NCBI GenBank assembly: GCA_003249015.1
Contig: QBLS01000012.1
Coordinates: 1-64,000 of the forward strand
Reading direction: 5' to 3'
Length of the DNA: 64,000 nucleotides
From: Pseudanabaena sp.
GTDB taxonomy: Bacteria; Cyanobacteriota; Cyanobacteriia; Pseudanabaenales; Pseudanabaenaceae
Positions 1 through 8,974 of the stretch are shown here, piece by piece. Both the position numbers and the translations under genes were made by a program. A model generated the notes under the pieces. The model saw nothing but the letters and a program-made list of their open reading frames with translations, did not search any database and had not been told where the DNA came from. Each line of letters starts with the position of its first letter. Within the stretch, counting starts at the first letter, position 1.

Positions 1-62
1 TGTCTCTTTTTACTTACTCTACTTTATTACTTTTCAACAACTTTGTAACATTACCAAATATT

Positions 63-599
63 TTAACTACTAGTCCATCGTCCACCAGCAAAACCTTGAG
101 ATATTCTAACTACTAGAACTTGCTTAGAATTATATTTCCTATTTTCTAAATCTGAATAAGAAATTAATATTGGCAGCTCCGAATTATATCTCAAAACATT
201 GTCTTTAGGATTTTGACTAGTACTACCAAAAGAGTTGAATGCCTCTTTGCCATTTATTAGCAAGGGAATAACTGCCTCATTTGTAAAACATTTATAAATA
301 TCATCAGTTAGGGCTTTATTAGCATTTGGACTTATGATTTTATCAATTACTTCCTTATCAGCATAAAGTCTAATTGAAGTTGCTGGACGATTGCCAGTAT
401 TGTAAATGACTAGATTATACGTTGTTGCAACATTTCCTAAATCACTGACTATGGAAGCAGAAATAATTGGTCTATTAGATGCTAGCCAAAAACGCCTTGT
501 AAAGTATAGAGATGTCGCTGAAAGGATTGCAGAGGTAAGACTAACAAGAGTTTTTAGATCTAGGAAATCAATAAAATATTGCCAATAACCAAGTGACAT
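63..599 (-). CDS. Hypothetical protein with one N-terminal membrane segment
   Basis: I do not recognise the family. The 178-residue product starts with a short acidic/aromatic stretch, then one hydrophobic segment at about residues 17-38 ending in basic residues (TRRFW), so it is probably anchored in the membrane. The remainder (about 45-178) is soluble and looks beta-rich, with alternating hydrophobic and polar residues (NLVIYNTGNRPATSIRLY). This resembles the single-membrane-helix plus beta-domain arrangement seen in many unclassified bacterial proteins. The ATG start follows a weak GGAA. No neighbour on the same strand suggests a function. The region is AT-rich with few HIP1 octamers inside the gene, so recent acquisition is possible but not shown. 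Confidence 0.6.
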   Translation of the reverse strand: MSLGYWQYFIDFLDLKTLVSLTSAILSATSLYFTRRFWLASNRPIISASIVSDLGNVATTYNLVIYNTGNRPATSIRLYADKEVIDKIISPNANKALTDDIYKCFTNEAVIPLLINGKEAFNSFGSTSQNPKDNVLRYNSELPILISYSDLENRKYNSKQVLVVRISQGFAGGRWTSS

Positions 600-987
600 T
601 TCGGAATTCCGTGTAAATTTTTTGTCTAACTATATATTATCTTGCAGATTGTTCTAGCTGAGAGTAACGCACAAGCAATTAGAATTAAGTAAAGTTTGGG
701 TGCGTTACGTTAAAAAATCCTACAAGTTCGGGATCTCAAGGGCGTAATGCATTGCCATTGCTTTTACTGTGATTGGTGATTTATGGGGCGATCGCCTCAA
801 CATTCATCTTCATAAAAGCGTTTGCTATTAGCATGAGTCATGATTTCTAGGCGATCGATTAACATTTTTTTGTCTTTGAATCGCTACGCATCTGTAAAAG
901 AATCACCAATAACTTCTCTCAACTCAACTAATACTGCTTGCCTAATATCGCCTAGAAGCAGACAACCTTAACGGAGTGATCGCTTCT
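600..987. other. Intergenic, no gene seen
   Basis: No convincing reading frame. It contains several GCGATCGCC-type sites and degenerate copies of a short motif (about 765-790 and 830-860) resembling the GTGAGT-TGTGATTTTTAGGCGATC repeat found more clearly at 1777-1803 and 2652-2680. Confidence 0.5.
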
Positions 988-1545
988 TTATGAGATGTCA
1001 TCTCGAATCAAGCGAACCTCAACTTCTCGCTCCACATACTCCCACTCTTTGCTTGCACGCATCCGCACCAGTAATTCATCAAAAGCCTTAGTATGTTCGG
1101 GCGCAAATTCAAACCAAGTGAGAAAATCAAATGGTTCTCCGAGATCGCGACAGTGCATCAGCCGCCGTGCAACCTCTGGAAGATAATCCAAACCAACAGC
1201 CGTATGATGAGACTGTTCCTCAAAAATTGCCCTTCGCTCATCTTGTGCCATTTCCCACCACGCGACAGTTTTCTTAATCGGAATTAGCACCGCAGAGATG
1301 GCTTCCGCTCGATTCAGTACAGGCTGTACTGCCCGAAGAGCCGTAACTTCATCACGCATGGCATAGCGTACATTGCTGGTAAAACTTTGTAGAACCCATG
1401 AACTGTCAAATGGTAGTTCCACGACAGCATCATTTACTACATTTACTCTTTCAACAAGATCTAAAGAAGCTCCAGCTATCTCTCGCACATCTGTTACCTG
1501 CCATATACCTTCCTTGCCACCAACAAACGAATATCGATTATCCAT
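988..1545 (-). CDS. Chlorite dismutase-family heme protein (short dimeric clade)
   Basis: The 185-residue protein matches the short, dimeric cyanobacterial chlorite dismutase type. The visible motif is a histidine pair H113-H114 followed by GLDYLPEVARRL and the C-terminal FDFLTWFEFAPEH segment. From memory of the Cyanothece enzyme, the proximal heme ligand is His114, the distal arginine Arg127 and a nearby glutamine Gln74. All three positions are His, Arg and Gln here, so heme binding and chlorite decomposition (chlorite to chloride plus dioxygen) are plausible. The physiological substrate in cyanobacteria is not settled. The ATG is preceded by AGAGGA at suitable spacing. The gene stands alone; the hairpin-poor flanks give no operon context. 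Confidence 0.85.
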   Translation of the reverse strand: MDNRYSFVGGKEGIWQVTDVREIAGASLDLVERVNVVNDAVVELPFDSSWVLQSFTSNVRYAMRDEVTALRAVQPVLNRAEAISAVLIPIKKTVAWWEMAQDERRAIFEEQSHHTAVGLDYLPEVARRLMHCRDLGEPFDFLTWFEFAPEHTKAFDELLVRMRASKEWEYVEREVEVRLIRDDIS

Positions 1546-1892
1546 TACATCCTCTTAGAATTTTGGTTCTTGATTAGTCAGTTTAAGCTACCAAAATTAG
1601 TTGCGGCTGAAAAATCTCGCCAAATAAGATGAGCTGTGGCTGAAAAATTCATCTGTCTAGAGTCATGACGTAACTGCGATTTGGTTCGATATTTAAGGAC
1701 AAATTAACTCATATCCTATTTTTAGACTGACTCAATTATCCATCAGCTAAAGGTTTTGCTGTATGAGATCTCTAGGACTGTGAGTCGTGGGTTTTAGGCG
1801 ATCTTTTGTAATTTGCAAAGTTAATATAAGTGTCGATTTCCTTAAGTTTTATTCAAAAATTTAGTAAAATTCCATTATCTAACAAATAAAAG
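1546..1892. other. Intergenic with a short dispersed repeat
   Basis: No gene seen. Positions 1777-1803 carry an ACTGTGAGTCGTGGGTTTTA-type motif followed by GGCGATC. A closely related copy lies at 2652-2680. The purpose is unknown. Confidence 0.45.
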
Positions 1893-2234
1893 TTACTCAT
1901 CATCATTATCCAAAAGCTGTTTTAAAGAATCAAAACTTTGTTGAGTACTGTGGCGAACGCGGTGAATTTTAACTATTCCAGCATTTTCATCGTCTACGAT
2001 GCTAAATAAAATGCGATATTTCTTCTCATATAAAAGTTGACGTATTTCTATATCCAAATACTCACTTTCCAATGCTAAAGGACAACGACTAGGAAAGCTT
2101 TCCAGTTTGAGCATTATTTCATAACAACCCCTAACCCAACGGTAGGATTTTTCAGGCGCATTGACCTTGAGCCACAAAAAAATCTGTTCTATGTCATGAA
2201 TTGCCGTAGGAGATATCTCAATTCGGTAGGTCAT
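1893..2234 (-). CDS. ParE/RelE-family toxin
   Basis: The product (113 residues from the ATG at 2234) begins MTYRIEISPTAIHDIEQIFLW, the usual N-terminal strand-helix of ParE/RelE toxins. It contains the core SFPSRCPLA and the C-terminal YRILFSIVDDENAGIVKIHRVRHSTQ, where the family has its last beta strands and an arginine-histidine patch. The family acts either on gyrase (ParE) or on ribosome-bound mRNA (RelE); this sequence does not decide between them. The frame can be extended upstream to 2291, but the ATG at 2234 overlaps the antitoxin stop by 17 bp and gives the conserved start. It is the second gene of a two-gene operon. Confidence 0.85.
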   Translation of the reverse strand: MTYRIEISPTAIHDIEQIFLWLKVNAPEKSYRWVRGCYEIMLKLESFPSRCPLALESEYLDIEIRQLLYEKKYRILFSIVDDENAGIVKIHRVRHSTQQSFDSLKQLLDNDDE

Positions 2235-2514
2235 ATTTTTTTTGAAGATCTTCAAAAGCTTTATGAATAGAAACCCCTTTACCTTGTTCAAATTCCCCTA
2301 AACTTTGGCGAATACCTGCAAGAGTTTCGAGAAGCTCTAACCGATTAAGTAGTTTTTCATAACTTTCTGCATCCTGAAGTACAGCAGCAGCTTTACCATT
2401 AATAGTGATTACAATTGGTGTTTTATCCGTTTCAAACTGATGAAGCAATTCAGGAGCTTCCTTTTGAAATTGATTCAGAGGACGACTATGAGAGAGGTTA
2501 AGCATGATGTTCAC
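2218..2514 (-). CDS. Phd/YefM-family antitoxin
   Basis: This 98-residue protein has the type II antitoxin layout. Its N-terminal DNA-binding and dimerisation part (LSHSRPLNQFQKEAPELLHQFETDKTPIVITINGKAAAVLQDAESYEKL) is typical of Phd/YefM proteins, including the PIVITINGKAAAVL strand pair. A charged helical C-terminus (about residues 60-98) would wrap the toxin. It precedes and overlaps the ParE-like toxin. In this family the antitoxin, with the toxin, normally represses the operon promoter, which would lie in 2515-2600. It is distinct from the RHH and HTH-less antitoxins at 37.8-38.5 kb. Confidence 0.88.
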   Translation of the reverse strand: MNIMLNLSHSRPLNQFQKEAPELLHQFETDKTPIVITINGKAAAVLQDAESYEKLLNRLELLETLAGIRQSLGEFEQGKGVSIHKAFEDLQKKYDLPN

Positions 2515-2746
2515 CTATTTCGAGTGTTGTCAACAATCTAGTAAAATATTATTTTTCATTAATTATAACGCCACATCAATCCCCAACTCATTACACCCCC
2601 CCGAATTAGGCGATCGCAATAACAATCTATCTCCTCAAGGCGATCTCTATTACTGTGAGTTGTGATTTTTAGGCGATCGCCTTATAATTATATTTCTTCA
2701 TGAATACAGATTTTTTGGATACTTACTTCAGTTAACCTGCACAACA

Positions 2747-4234
2747 ATGAATGAACATATCCGAATTTTGGAAACTGGAGAAATTAATACAGGCGAATGT
2801 TTGTTTCGATTTGCTGCCCCTGAAAAGATTCCATTTTGGCAAGACTTTGCACAGAAAACAGAAATCATTCGCCGAGTCCATGAACATGGCGCAGTCAGTT
2901 TTGAAGTCGATGCTAACTATGATGAAGATTACCACGAGCCAGAGGAGGAGTTTGGCTGGGGCTTGACCTATGGAGAATATTGGGACATGCATCCTGAACA
3001 AAAGAGGAATAAGCCAGTCGCCTGTTGGCAGACATGGATTTTGTTGTCAGTCAGCGCTCCCTTTATGCGATTTAGGCGATCGCTTTCTCCCGCAGAAGAT
3101 CTCATCCTGATTGCGACGTGGGACATAGTAAAATGGAATGAAGGTTGGGAGAGTGGAGAATACAGATTCTATTTAGCATTGACCTCAAAGCTAGATACTG
3201 AAGATGACACTCTTCTCAATGTTCAAAAGCCAGTTTTCATTAAACCTAGAAAGATCTTTTCTATTATTAGCGATCGCACAGCTCAGAGTTCATTGCAAGC
3301 ATGGCAGTTAGGGCAAGATATGATTCTCCAGCCACTAACCAATCTTGTCCAAGCATCTCCATCTCAACGTGATTGGGACTGGATGTGGCGCGAACATGCA
3401 AGTCTCGGGCCCATCTGTTTAAAGATCTTTGTGGACAAAACATCTGCGGAACTAAAAGAGTGGTTTGCAGATATCATCACCAGACGCTTACCGCAAAACA
3501 ATTTCTATCCATGCTTGTACAGCAATCAATCTGCGATCGCTCAAGAACTAAGAATTCACTTAGAGAATTTAGCAATCACGGAACTATCCGCAAATGAATT
3601 TTATCAATCTGTTGAGGATTTACAAACTCAGCGTCAAGGGCGATTGCCTCAGGTATACTGCCCTGACAAAGATTGTAGCTATGTGGCTAAATCAAGTGAT
3701 ATTCGCACTGGGTGGATATTTTTGCGCGATGGTCTATTTTCCTTGGATCGTAGCTACCACACACCCAAGTTCGATCAGCAATCAATCGATGCGATGCTCT
3801 TGACGGCAATTATGGAAGGAGAGTTGGGAGAGATTTCTTGGGATCTATTTGATAGTGATTATATTTACTTTGAAGCCACAGGAGAAGGGTTGGAGTCTCT
3901 GAGAAACTATCTCGACCCTAATTCCGATGCCGATCGCCTGCGGCAGGAATTCTCTCGACTGCTGTTTCGCCATGATGTTGATGCATCTTTAGCAAATAAT
4001 GTTCAGGAAACTGCTGAACTAATTAACCAGCATTTTCAAGTTCCTCTGATTGAGTTAGATGCGATCGCAAATTTGGAAGCTTGGCTTCGTACAACAGCGA
4101 TTTCACAACTGCCGCGCTATGTTACCGTCAAATTGCCTAGAACAATGGGAAGCACCTATGGGGAAGATCCAGACTATGCGCGTATTACTTCCGCGAACTC
4201 TCGTATTCTATGGCGATGGTCGTTTGATGGGTAA
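2747..4234 (+). CDS. Hypothetical protein, 495 aa
   Basis: I do not recognise a family. The protein is soluble, acidic and rich in Trp, Tyr and Asp, without signal peptide or membrane segment. It has two cysteine clusters, PQVYCPDKDCSYV (about residues 305-317) being the clearer, which could be one half of a metal site but lacks a visible partner pair. The N-terminal 150 residues (VACWQTWILLSVSAPFMRF) look beta-rich and the C-terminal third looks helical. The ATG at 2747 follows an A-rich leader without a strong ribosome site. Downstream lies only palindromic DNA, so it is probably monocistronic. Normal HIP1 density suggests long residence in this genome. Confidence 0.75.
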   Translation: MNEHIRILETGEINTGECLFRFAAPEKIPFWQDFAQKTEIIRRVHEHGAVSFEVDANYDEDYHEPEEEFGWGLTYGEYWDMHPEQKRNKPVACWQTWILLSVSAPFMRFRRSLSPAEDLILIATWDIVKWNEGWESGEYRFYLALTSKLDTEDDTLLNVQKPVFIKPRKIFSIISDRTAQSSLQAWQLGQDMILQPLTNLVQASPSQRDWDWMWREHASLGPICLKIFVDKTSAELKEWFADIITRRLPQNNFYPCLYSNQSAIAQELRIHLENLAITELSANEFYQSVEDLQTQRQGRLPQVYCPDKDCSYVAKSSDIRTGWIFLRDGLFSLDRSYHTPKFDQQSIDAMLLTAIMEGELGEISWDLFDSDYIYFEATGEGLESLRNYLDPNSDADRLRQEFSRLLFRHDVDASLANNVQETAELINQHFQVPLIELDAIANLEAWLRTTAISQLPRYVTVKLPRTMGSTYGEDPDYARITSANSRILWRWSFDG

Positions 4235-4390
4235 TATCGTTCTTAAATATAGAACTTCTCAAGCAAGCGAAGGCGAGTAAACAAACCCCTGTTTCACCAG
4301 CCTGATAAACGCTGTATTTTTTCATATGTATAAATAGCTATTGCAAACTACTCGCAATACGTTTATGCTTATGCTACGATAATTCAACTG

Positions 4391-4510
4391 ATCTATAGCT
4401 GTCGCCAGTCTTGTTAGGACATAAAACCAGAAGATGAGTGGCGGCGCTTCGCGCCGCTACTCGCTTCTTGGGTTTTATTTGTCCTAGTACAAGTGTCTAC
4501 AGCTATAGAT
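4391..4510. repeat. MITE-like palindromic element with TATAGC termini
   Basis: The 120-bp element begins ATCTATAGCTGT and ends with its inverse ACAGCTATAGAT. The imperfect terminal repeats extend inwards through TTAGGACATAAAACC and GGTTTTATTTGTCCTA. The centre is a hairpin whose core is GGCGGCGC-TTC-GCGCCGC. Related copies lie at 19064-19179, 34271-34389 and 50223-50334, with partial ones near 7987, 16496 and 27972. It has no coding capacity. Confidence 0.75.
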
Positions 4511-4627
4511 CTGCATAATAATTCGATCAAGACTTTGACCAGTATAAATAATGATGAATTGATCAGTATTAATCTATTTTCTTACTGCTAATTAATCTTA
4601 ATAAGATTATATACGAGTATAACTTTG

Positions 4628-5245
4628 ATGAATAACAAAACCATAAGTGTTGACCATAATTCAGGTAACTATGGCTTGGCAACACTAGACAACTTACTAG
4701 AGCGATCGCCAAAGGCAAAGACTCTGCCCTTATCTGCGATCAAAGTCGGCGATCGCGTGCGGATTGCCTCCCTAAATTGCGATGAATCTAATGGTCGGCT
4801 CATGGGCATGGGATTTATGCCTGGGGTGGTATTGGAGGTGGTTAGCAGCGCCGTGACAGGTTCAGTAATTGTGGCGCTCCAAGATCATCGACTGGGATTG
4901 GGAATGGACATGGCTCAATGTATTCAGGTCGTACCCGAAGATTCAGACGCAAATCAGCATATTTTTAACGTTAAGAAGACCATGCCAAACCACTCAGAAA
5001 CATCTGCCACCAAGCTTCAAGGTGTGGCGATCGGTTCACATTTAAAGGTTGTGGGTTATGAACCAACAGCCCGCGATTACAAACGTAAGTTACTCGCGAT
5101 GGGATTAACGCCTGGTACGGAATTGGTGGTAAAGCGTCATGCGCCATTGGGCGATCCCACCGAAATAGAAGTGCGTGGTTTTCGCCTGAGTTTACGCAAA
5201 GCTGAAGCTGATGCACTATTGGTTGAATTAATCCAAGGAGCATAA
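4628..5245 (+). CDS. feoA: FeoA-family protein with two FeoA domains
   Basis: The protein contains two SH3-like FeoA domains in tandem. The first is at about residues 33-104 (IKVGDRVRIASLN...GRLMGMGFMPGVVLEVV) and the second at about 127-203 (IGSHLKVVGYE...YKRKLLAMGLTPGTELVV). Each carries the family hallmark of a conserved GMG/AMG-x-x-PG turn. FeoA is a small cytoplasmic protein thought to modulate the FeoB ferrous iron channel. Most bacteria have one domain of about 75 residues, so this is a fusion or duplication of about 205 residues. The ATG at 4628 lies one codon after a possible TTG. feoB starts 2 bp after the stop, so the genes are co-transcribed and probably translationally coupled. 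Confidence 0.93.
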   Translation: MNNKTISVDHNSGNYGLATLDNLLERSPKAKTLPLSAIKVGDRVRIASLNCDESNGRLMGMGFMPGVVLEVVSSAVTGSVIVALQDHRLGLGMDMAQCIQVVPEDSDANQHIFNVKKTMPNHSETSATKLQGVAIGSHLKVVGYEPTARDYKRKLLAMGLTPGTELVVKRHAPLGDPTEIEVRGFRLSLRKAEADALLVELIQGA

Positions 5246-5247
5246 CC

Positions 5248-7584
5248 ATGAGCCAACCCATCATCGGATTAGTCGGTAATCCCAACTGTGGCAAAACCAC
5301 ATTATTTAACGCCTTAACAGGGAGCAATCAGCACGTTGGCAACTGGGCAGGGGTCACGGTCGAGCGCAAGGAAGGCGAATATCGATCGCATGGTCAACCA
5401 ATTACGGTCGTGGATTTGCCAGGGGTGTATTCTGTGGATGCTGAAGATAGCACCACGGGACTAGATGAGCTGGTGGCTAGGGATTATTTGCTATCTGGTG
5501 AGGCAAATGTAATTGTCAATATTGTCGATGCCTCCAATCTGGAACGGAATCTGTACCTCACTACACAGATTTTGGAAATGGGCGTGCCGATGTTGATTGC
5601 TTTAAATATGATTGACTTGGCGGAGAAGCGGAATATTCGCATTGATGTGGCGCAGTTATCACAAAGGCTAGGATGTCCTGTAATTGCCCTCTGTGCCTAT
5701 GCAGGTAAAGGCATTGCTCAATTGCGAGAGGCGGTGGATCTTGCCTTAAGCAATCCAGAAATTCTCCATAATTATGTAATTTATCCCTCTGAAATTGAGC
5801 AGGCTTTAGGGGATTTAACACCATTATTAGAAAATCAGACGCTGGCAAATCCTGGCAATGTGCGTTGGTTTGGACTCAATCTATTGCAGTACGACGATCG
5901 CCATTTAGCGAGTCTAGGACAGGAACTATTACAAAAAATTGGCGAACACCGTCAGCATATTCAGGAAGACTTGGGCGAAGATATCGATCTATTGATTGCC
6001 GATAGCCGCTACACATGGATTCGACAGATCATGCAGGGCGTAGTAGAACGAAATGACCTCTTACAGAAAACGATTTCCGATCGCCTTGATCGCGTAGTTC
6101 TCAATCGCTGGTTGGGTATTCCCATCTTTTTAGCGGTCATGTATCTGATGTTTATGGTGTCGATTAACGTCGGTGGCGCTTTTATTGATTTCTTTGATAT
6201 TAGCGTAGGCACGATCTTTGTCGATGGCACTGAACATCTGTTAACCAAAATCAATGCTTCTGGTTGGCTAATTGGACTATTGGCTAACGGGATTGGTGGC
6301 GGCATTCAGACCACTTCCACATTTATTCCCCAAATTGGTTTTCTATTTCTATTTCTAGCTATTCTCGAAGACTCTGGCTATCTCGCTCGTGCCGCCTTTG
6401 TGATGGATCGGCTGATGCGCTTTGTGGGACTGCCTGGTAAATCCTTTGTACCGATGATGGTGGGCTTTGGTTGCAATATCCCAGGCATTATGGCAACGCG
6501 AACTTTAGAAAATCGCCGCGATCGCCTGATGACCATTCTCATGAACCCATTCATGTCCTGTGGGGCGCGTTTGCCAGTCTATGCCCTCTTCTGTGCCGCC
6601 TTTTTCCCCACCAATGGACAAAATATTGTCTTTTTGCTTTACATTGTCGGTATTCTCGCCGCCATCTTCACGGGATTGGTGATGAAGAGAACTTTATTTC
6701 GCGGTGATGCGGCTCCCTTTGTAATGGAACTGCCCCCATACCATATCCCCACCCTCAGAGGCATTACGATTCGGGCATGGGAACGCCTCAGAGCCTTTAT
6801 CACCAAGGCTGGGAAAATGATCGTGATCATGGTGATTGTCCTCGGATTAATTAACTCTGTGGGGATCGATGGCTCCTTTGGCAAAAAAGATAGTCAAGAT
6901 TCAATCCTCAGTCACTTTAGCCGCACCATCACGCCCATATTCAGTCCCATGGGCATAGAGCAGGACAACTGGCCCGCTACGGTTGGACTATTTACAGGGG
7001 TATTTGCAAAGGAAGTGATGGTGGGAACTATGGACTCCCTATATACGGCTTTAGGCGAACAGGCGGCTGGTGCTGCGGATGAGCCACCAGCCGAATTTGA
7101 TTTTTGGGCGGGTATGAGTAAAGCGGTGAATAGTATTCCTGAAAACCTTGTCAAATTAGCAGATCAAGCTGTCGATCCTTTGGGATTAAGCATTTTGGGA
7201 AGTACGGGCAATCTCGAAACCGCCGCCAAGGAACAGGAAGTAAATTCCACCACCTTTGGGCAGATGGCTTCCCGCTTTGGCAGCACCACGGCAGCGATCG
7301 CCTATCTTTTGTTTGTGCTGCTTTACTTTCCCTGTGTTTCCGCAACTGCTGCAATTTATCGCGAAACTAACCTCGGCTGGACGATTTTTGTTGCCTGTTG
7401 GACAACGGGACTCGGCTATTGGGTGGCTGTCTTCTATTACCAATTGATGACCCTAAATCAACATCCTGCTTCAGCGATCGCATGGTTAACAGGCTTATCC
7501 CTAGTCATGCTAGGAACCCTAGTGGGATTGCGAAGATTTAGCGCCCATCGCCGTATTCAAGCCAAAAGTCAACAGACGACATAG
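5248..7584 (+). CDS. feoB: Ferrous iron transport protein B
   Basis: This is the main ferrous iron permease of the inner membrane. The N-terminal GTPase domain shows G1 GNPNCGKT (residues 10-17), G3 DLPG (56-59) and G4 NMID (about 119-122). A helical GDP-dissociation-inhibitor-like region follows to about residue 270. The membrane part then begins, with the two Gate motifs around GCNIPGIMATR (about 409-419) and the repeated CGARLPVYALF region. The length of 778 residues is normal for FeoB. An ATG start with AAGGAG upstream follows feoA directly. The feoA-feoB-feoC order supports a complete Feo system. No missing residue was seen. Confidence 0.97.
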   Translation: MSQPIIGLVGNPNCGKTTLFNALTGSNQHVGNWAGVTVERKEGEYRSHGQPITVVDLPGVYSVDAEDSTTGLDELVARDYLLSGEANVIVNIVDASNLERNLYLTTQILEMGVPMLIALNMIDLAEKRNIRIDVAQLSQRLGCPVIALCAYAGKGIAQLREAVDLALSNPEILHNYVIYPSEIEQALGDLTPLLENQTLANPGNVRWFGLNLLQYDDRHLASLGQELLQKIGEHRQHIQEDLGEDIDLLIADSRYTWIRQIMQGVVERNDLLQKTISDRLDRVVLNRWLGIPIFLAVMYLMFMVSINVGGAFIDFFDISVGTIFVDGTEHLLTKINASGWLIGLLANGIGGGIQTTSTFIPQIGFLFLFLAILEDSGYLARAAFVMDRLMRFVGLPGKSFVPMMVGFGCNIPGIMATRTLENRRDRLMTILMNPFMSCGARLPVYALFCAAFFPTNGQNIVFLLYIVGILAAIFTGLVMKRTLFRGDAAPFVMELPPYHIPTLRGITIRAWERLRAFITKAGKMIVIMVIVLGLINSVGIDGSFGKKDSQDSILSHFSRTITPIFSPMGIEQDNWPATVGLFTGVFAKEVMVGTMDSLYTALGEQAAGAADEPPAEFDFWAGMSKAVNSIPENLVKLADQAVDPLGLSILGSTGNLETAAKEQEVNSTTFGQMASRFGSTTAAIAYLLFVLLYFPCVSATAAIYRETNLGWTIFVACWTTGLGYWVAVFYYQLMTLNQHPASAIAWLTGLSLVMLGTLVGLRRFSAHRRIQAKSQQTT

Positions 7585-7615
7585 TTTAACTAACTACTTC
7601 AATCATTTTAAAACC

Positions 7616-7837
7616 ATGATTTTAAAACAACTTCAAGATTATTTTCGATCGCGATCGCCAACTTCATTAGAAGAAATCGCCAATCATTTTCAATGTGAGC
7701 CTGAGGCACTGCGCGGGATGTTAGCCCCACTAATTCGCAAAGGTCGCATTCAGAAATTAGATGGTAAAAAGTGTAGTGGTTGCCATAGTTGCAAGCCCGA
7801 AAGCTTAGAACTATACGAATGGGTAAATTCCCAATAG
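7616..7837 (+). CDS. feoC: FeoC-like winged-helix protein with Cys cluster
   Basis: The 73-residue protein has an N-terminal winged-helix fold (LQDYFRSRSPTSLEEIANHFQCEPEALRGMLAPLIRKGRIQKL). A cysteine cluster CSGCHSC follows, with C53, C56 and C59. This is the layout of FeoC, a small regulator or accessory factor of FeoB proposed to bind an iron-sulphur cluster and to act in transcription or FeoB stability. It starts 31 bp after feoB and shares its strand, so it likely belongs to the same transcript. A fourth ligand could be C27 in the helix, although that is inference. Confidence 0.85.
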   Translation: MILKQLQDYFRSRSPTSLEEIANHFQCEPEALRGMLAPLIRKGRIQKLDGKKCSGCHSCKPESLELYEWVNSQ

Positions 7838-7870
7838 GAAGTAAGTATCTCAACTTATGGTGATTTTAAA

Positions 7871-8028
7871 TCTTGAGAAGATGCTTCGACACTTCGATAG
7901 GCTCAGTGCATCGCTTCGCTCAGCCAACATATACTGCTGGCTGAGCGAAGTCGAAGCCCTAACTCTTATTTGAAACAGCTATCAATCGCTTCTTGGGTTT
8001 TAATCTGTCCTGATATAAGTGCCTATAT
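7871..8028. repeat. GGCTTCGACT hairpin plus half of a TATAGC-type element
   Basis: Positions 7914-7960 contain CTTCGCTCAGCCA and its inverse TGGCTGAGCGAAG followed by TCGAAGCC, one copy of a dispersed hairpin family. The tail CTTATTTGAAACAGCT matches 16660-16675. Positions 7987-8028 (CGCTTCTTGGGTTTTAATCT onward) match the right half of the element at 4391-4510, so an older copy seems to have been broken here. Confidence 0.65.
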
Positions 8029-8940
8029 CTAATTACTACCAATTGTTTTACTAGGGTTAGTAAATCTAAAAGTCAGGATAGAAATAACAAAAATAACTAG
8101 AAATAAAAACGCCCCGATTGCAGAAGCGTATCCCATTTCTAAACTAGTAAAACCTTTATCGTAAAGATAATAAACAACTGTTTTGGTGCTATTGGCTGGC
8201 CCCCCTTGGGACATAATGTAGACTTCTTCAAATATTTTCATTGCGCCGATAGAAGAAATCACCGCAACTAAAATTATATAAGGACGCATGATCGGAATTG
8301 TAATATCTAGATGCTTTTGCCAGCCATCGGAACCATCGATCGCGGCAGCTTCATACAAGTCTGCGGGAATAGCTTGTAAACCTGCGAGATAGATCACCAT
8401 ATAGTAACCAACACCTCGCCAAATCACCACCGCCACAATTGCAAAGATTGCAGTTTTAGGATCGGTTAGCCAAGGGATTTTAATATCTTGAAATGAGATA
8501 GTTGATAGAAAATAATTTAAAATTCCATTCTGAGCATAAACCCACTTCCAAGCAATCCCTGCAACTACAACGGAAACAATGACAGGAAAGTAATAAATTG
8601 CTCTAAAAATTTTGATGCTGCGTAATTTTTGATTAACTAAGATCGCCAATGCTAGTGGCAAAGTTACAAGACTAGGAACGACACAGATTAAGTAGATTAA
8701 TGTATTGCCTAAGGATTTCCAAAATGTCTGATCTTTGGAGAGATTTAGATAGTTTTGCCATCCGATAAAACTAGGACTGCCAACAAAATCATAATTAGTA
8801 AAGCTCAAGTAGATGGCTTGAAGTATTGGTAAAAATGAAGTTAAAGACAAAAATGCGATCGCTGGCAGCAGAAATAAATAGGGAGTCCAAGAAAATTTCT
8901 TACCTAGTTTTTGTCGCGTTAGTTTTAAAGGAGGCTGCAT
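8029..8940 (-). CDS. Carbohydrate ABC transporter permease (MalF/UgpA type)
   Basis: This inner-membrane permease has about six hydrophobic segments. It has the cytoplasmic EAA loop near residues 195-215 (YEAAAIDGSDGWQKHLDITIPIMRPYI) that docks on the ATPase subunit, and an N-terminal SLTSFLPILQAIYLSFTNYDF segment typical of the MalF/UgpA/LacF branch. Substrates of that branch are mono- or oligosaccharides or glycerol phosphates; the substrate here cannot be read. I choose the ATG at 8940; a TTG four codons earlier is possible. The second permease, binding protein and ATPase normally beside it are absent, so partners must lie elsewhere. Confidence 0.9.
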   Translation of the reverse strand: MQPPLKLTRQKLGKKFSWTPYLFLLPAIAFLSLTSFLPILQAIYLSFTNYDFVGSPSFIGWQNYLNLSKDQTFWKSLGNTLIYLICVVPSLVTLPLALAILVNQKLRSIKIFRAIYYFPVIVSVVVAGIAWKWVYAQNGILNYFLSTISFQDIKIPWLTDPKTAIFAIVAVVIWRGVGYYMVIYLAGLQAIPADLYEAAAIDGSDGWQKHLDITIPIMRPYIILVAVISSIGAMKIFEEVYIMSQGGPANSTKTVVYYLYDKGFTSLEMGYASAIGAFLFLVIFVISILTFRFTNPSKTIGSN

Positions 8941-8974
8941 AGAAGATGTCAAAAAGTTCTCTGTACCCTCAAGT

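Noticed and set aside
4545-4627. Fur box before feoA
   Set aside because: AATAATGATGAATTGAT is only weakly similar to the GATAAT-based consensus; not enough for a call.
4971-5327. Antisense frame over the feoA-feoB junction
   Set aside because: It overlaps two certain genes and has no family resemblance.
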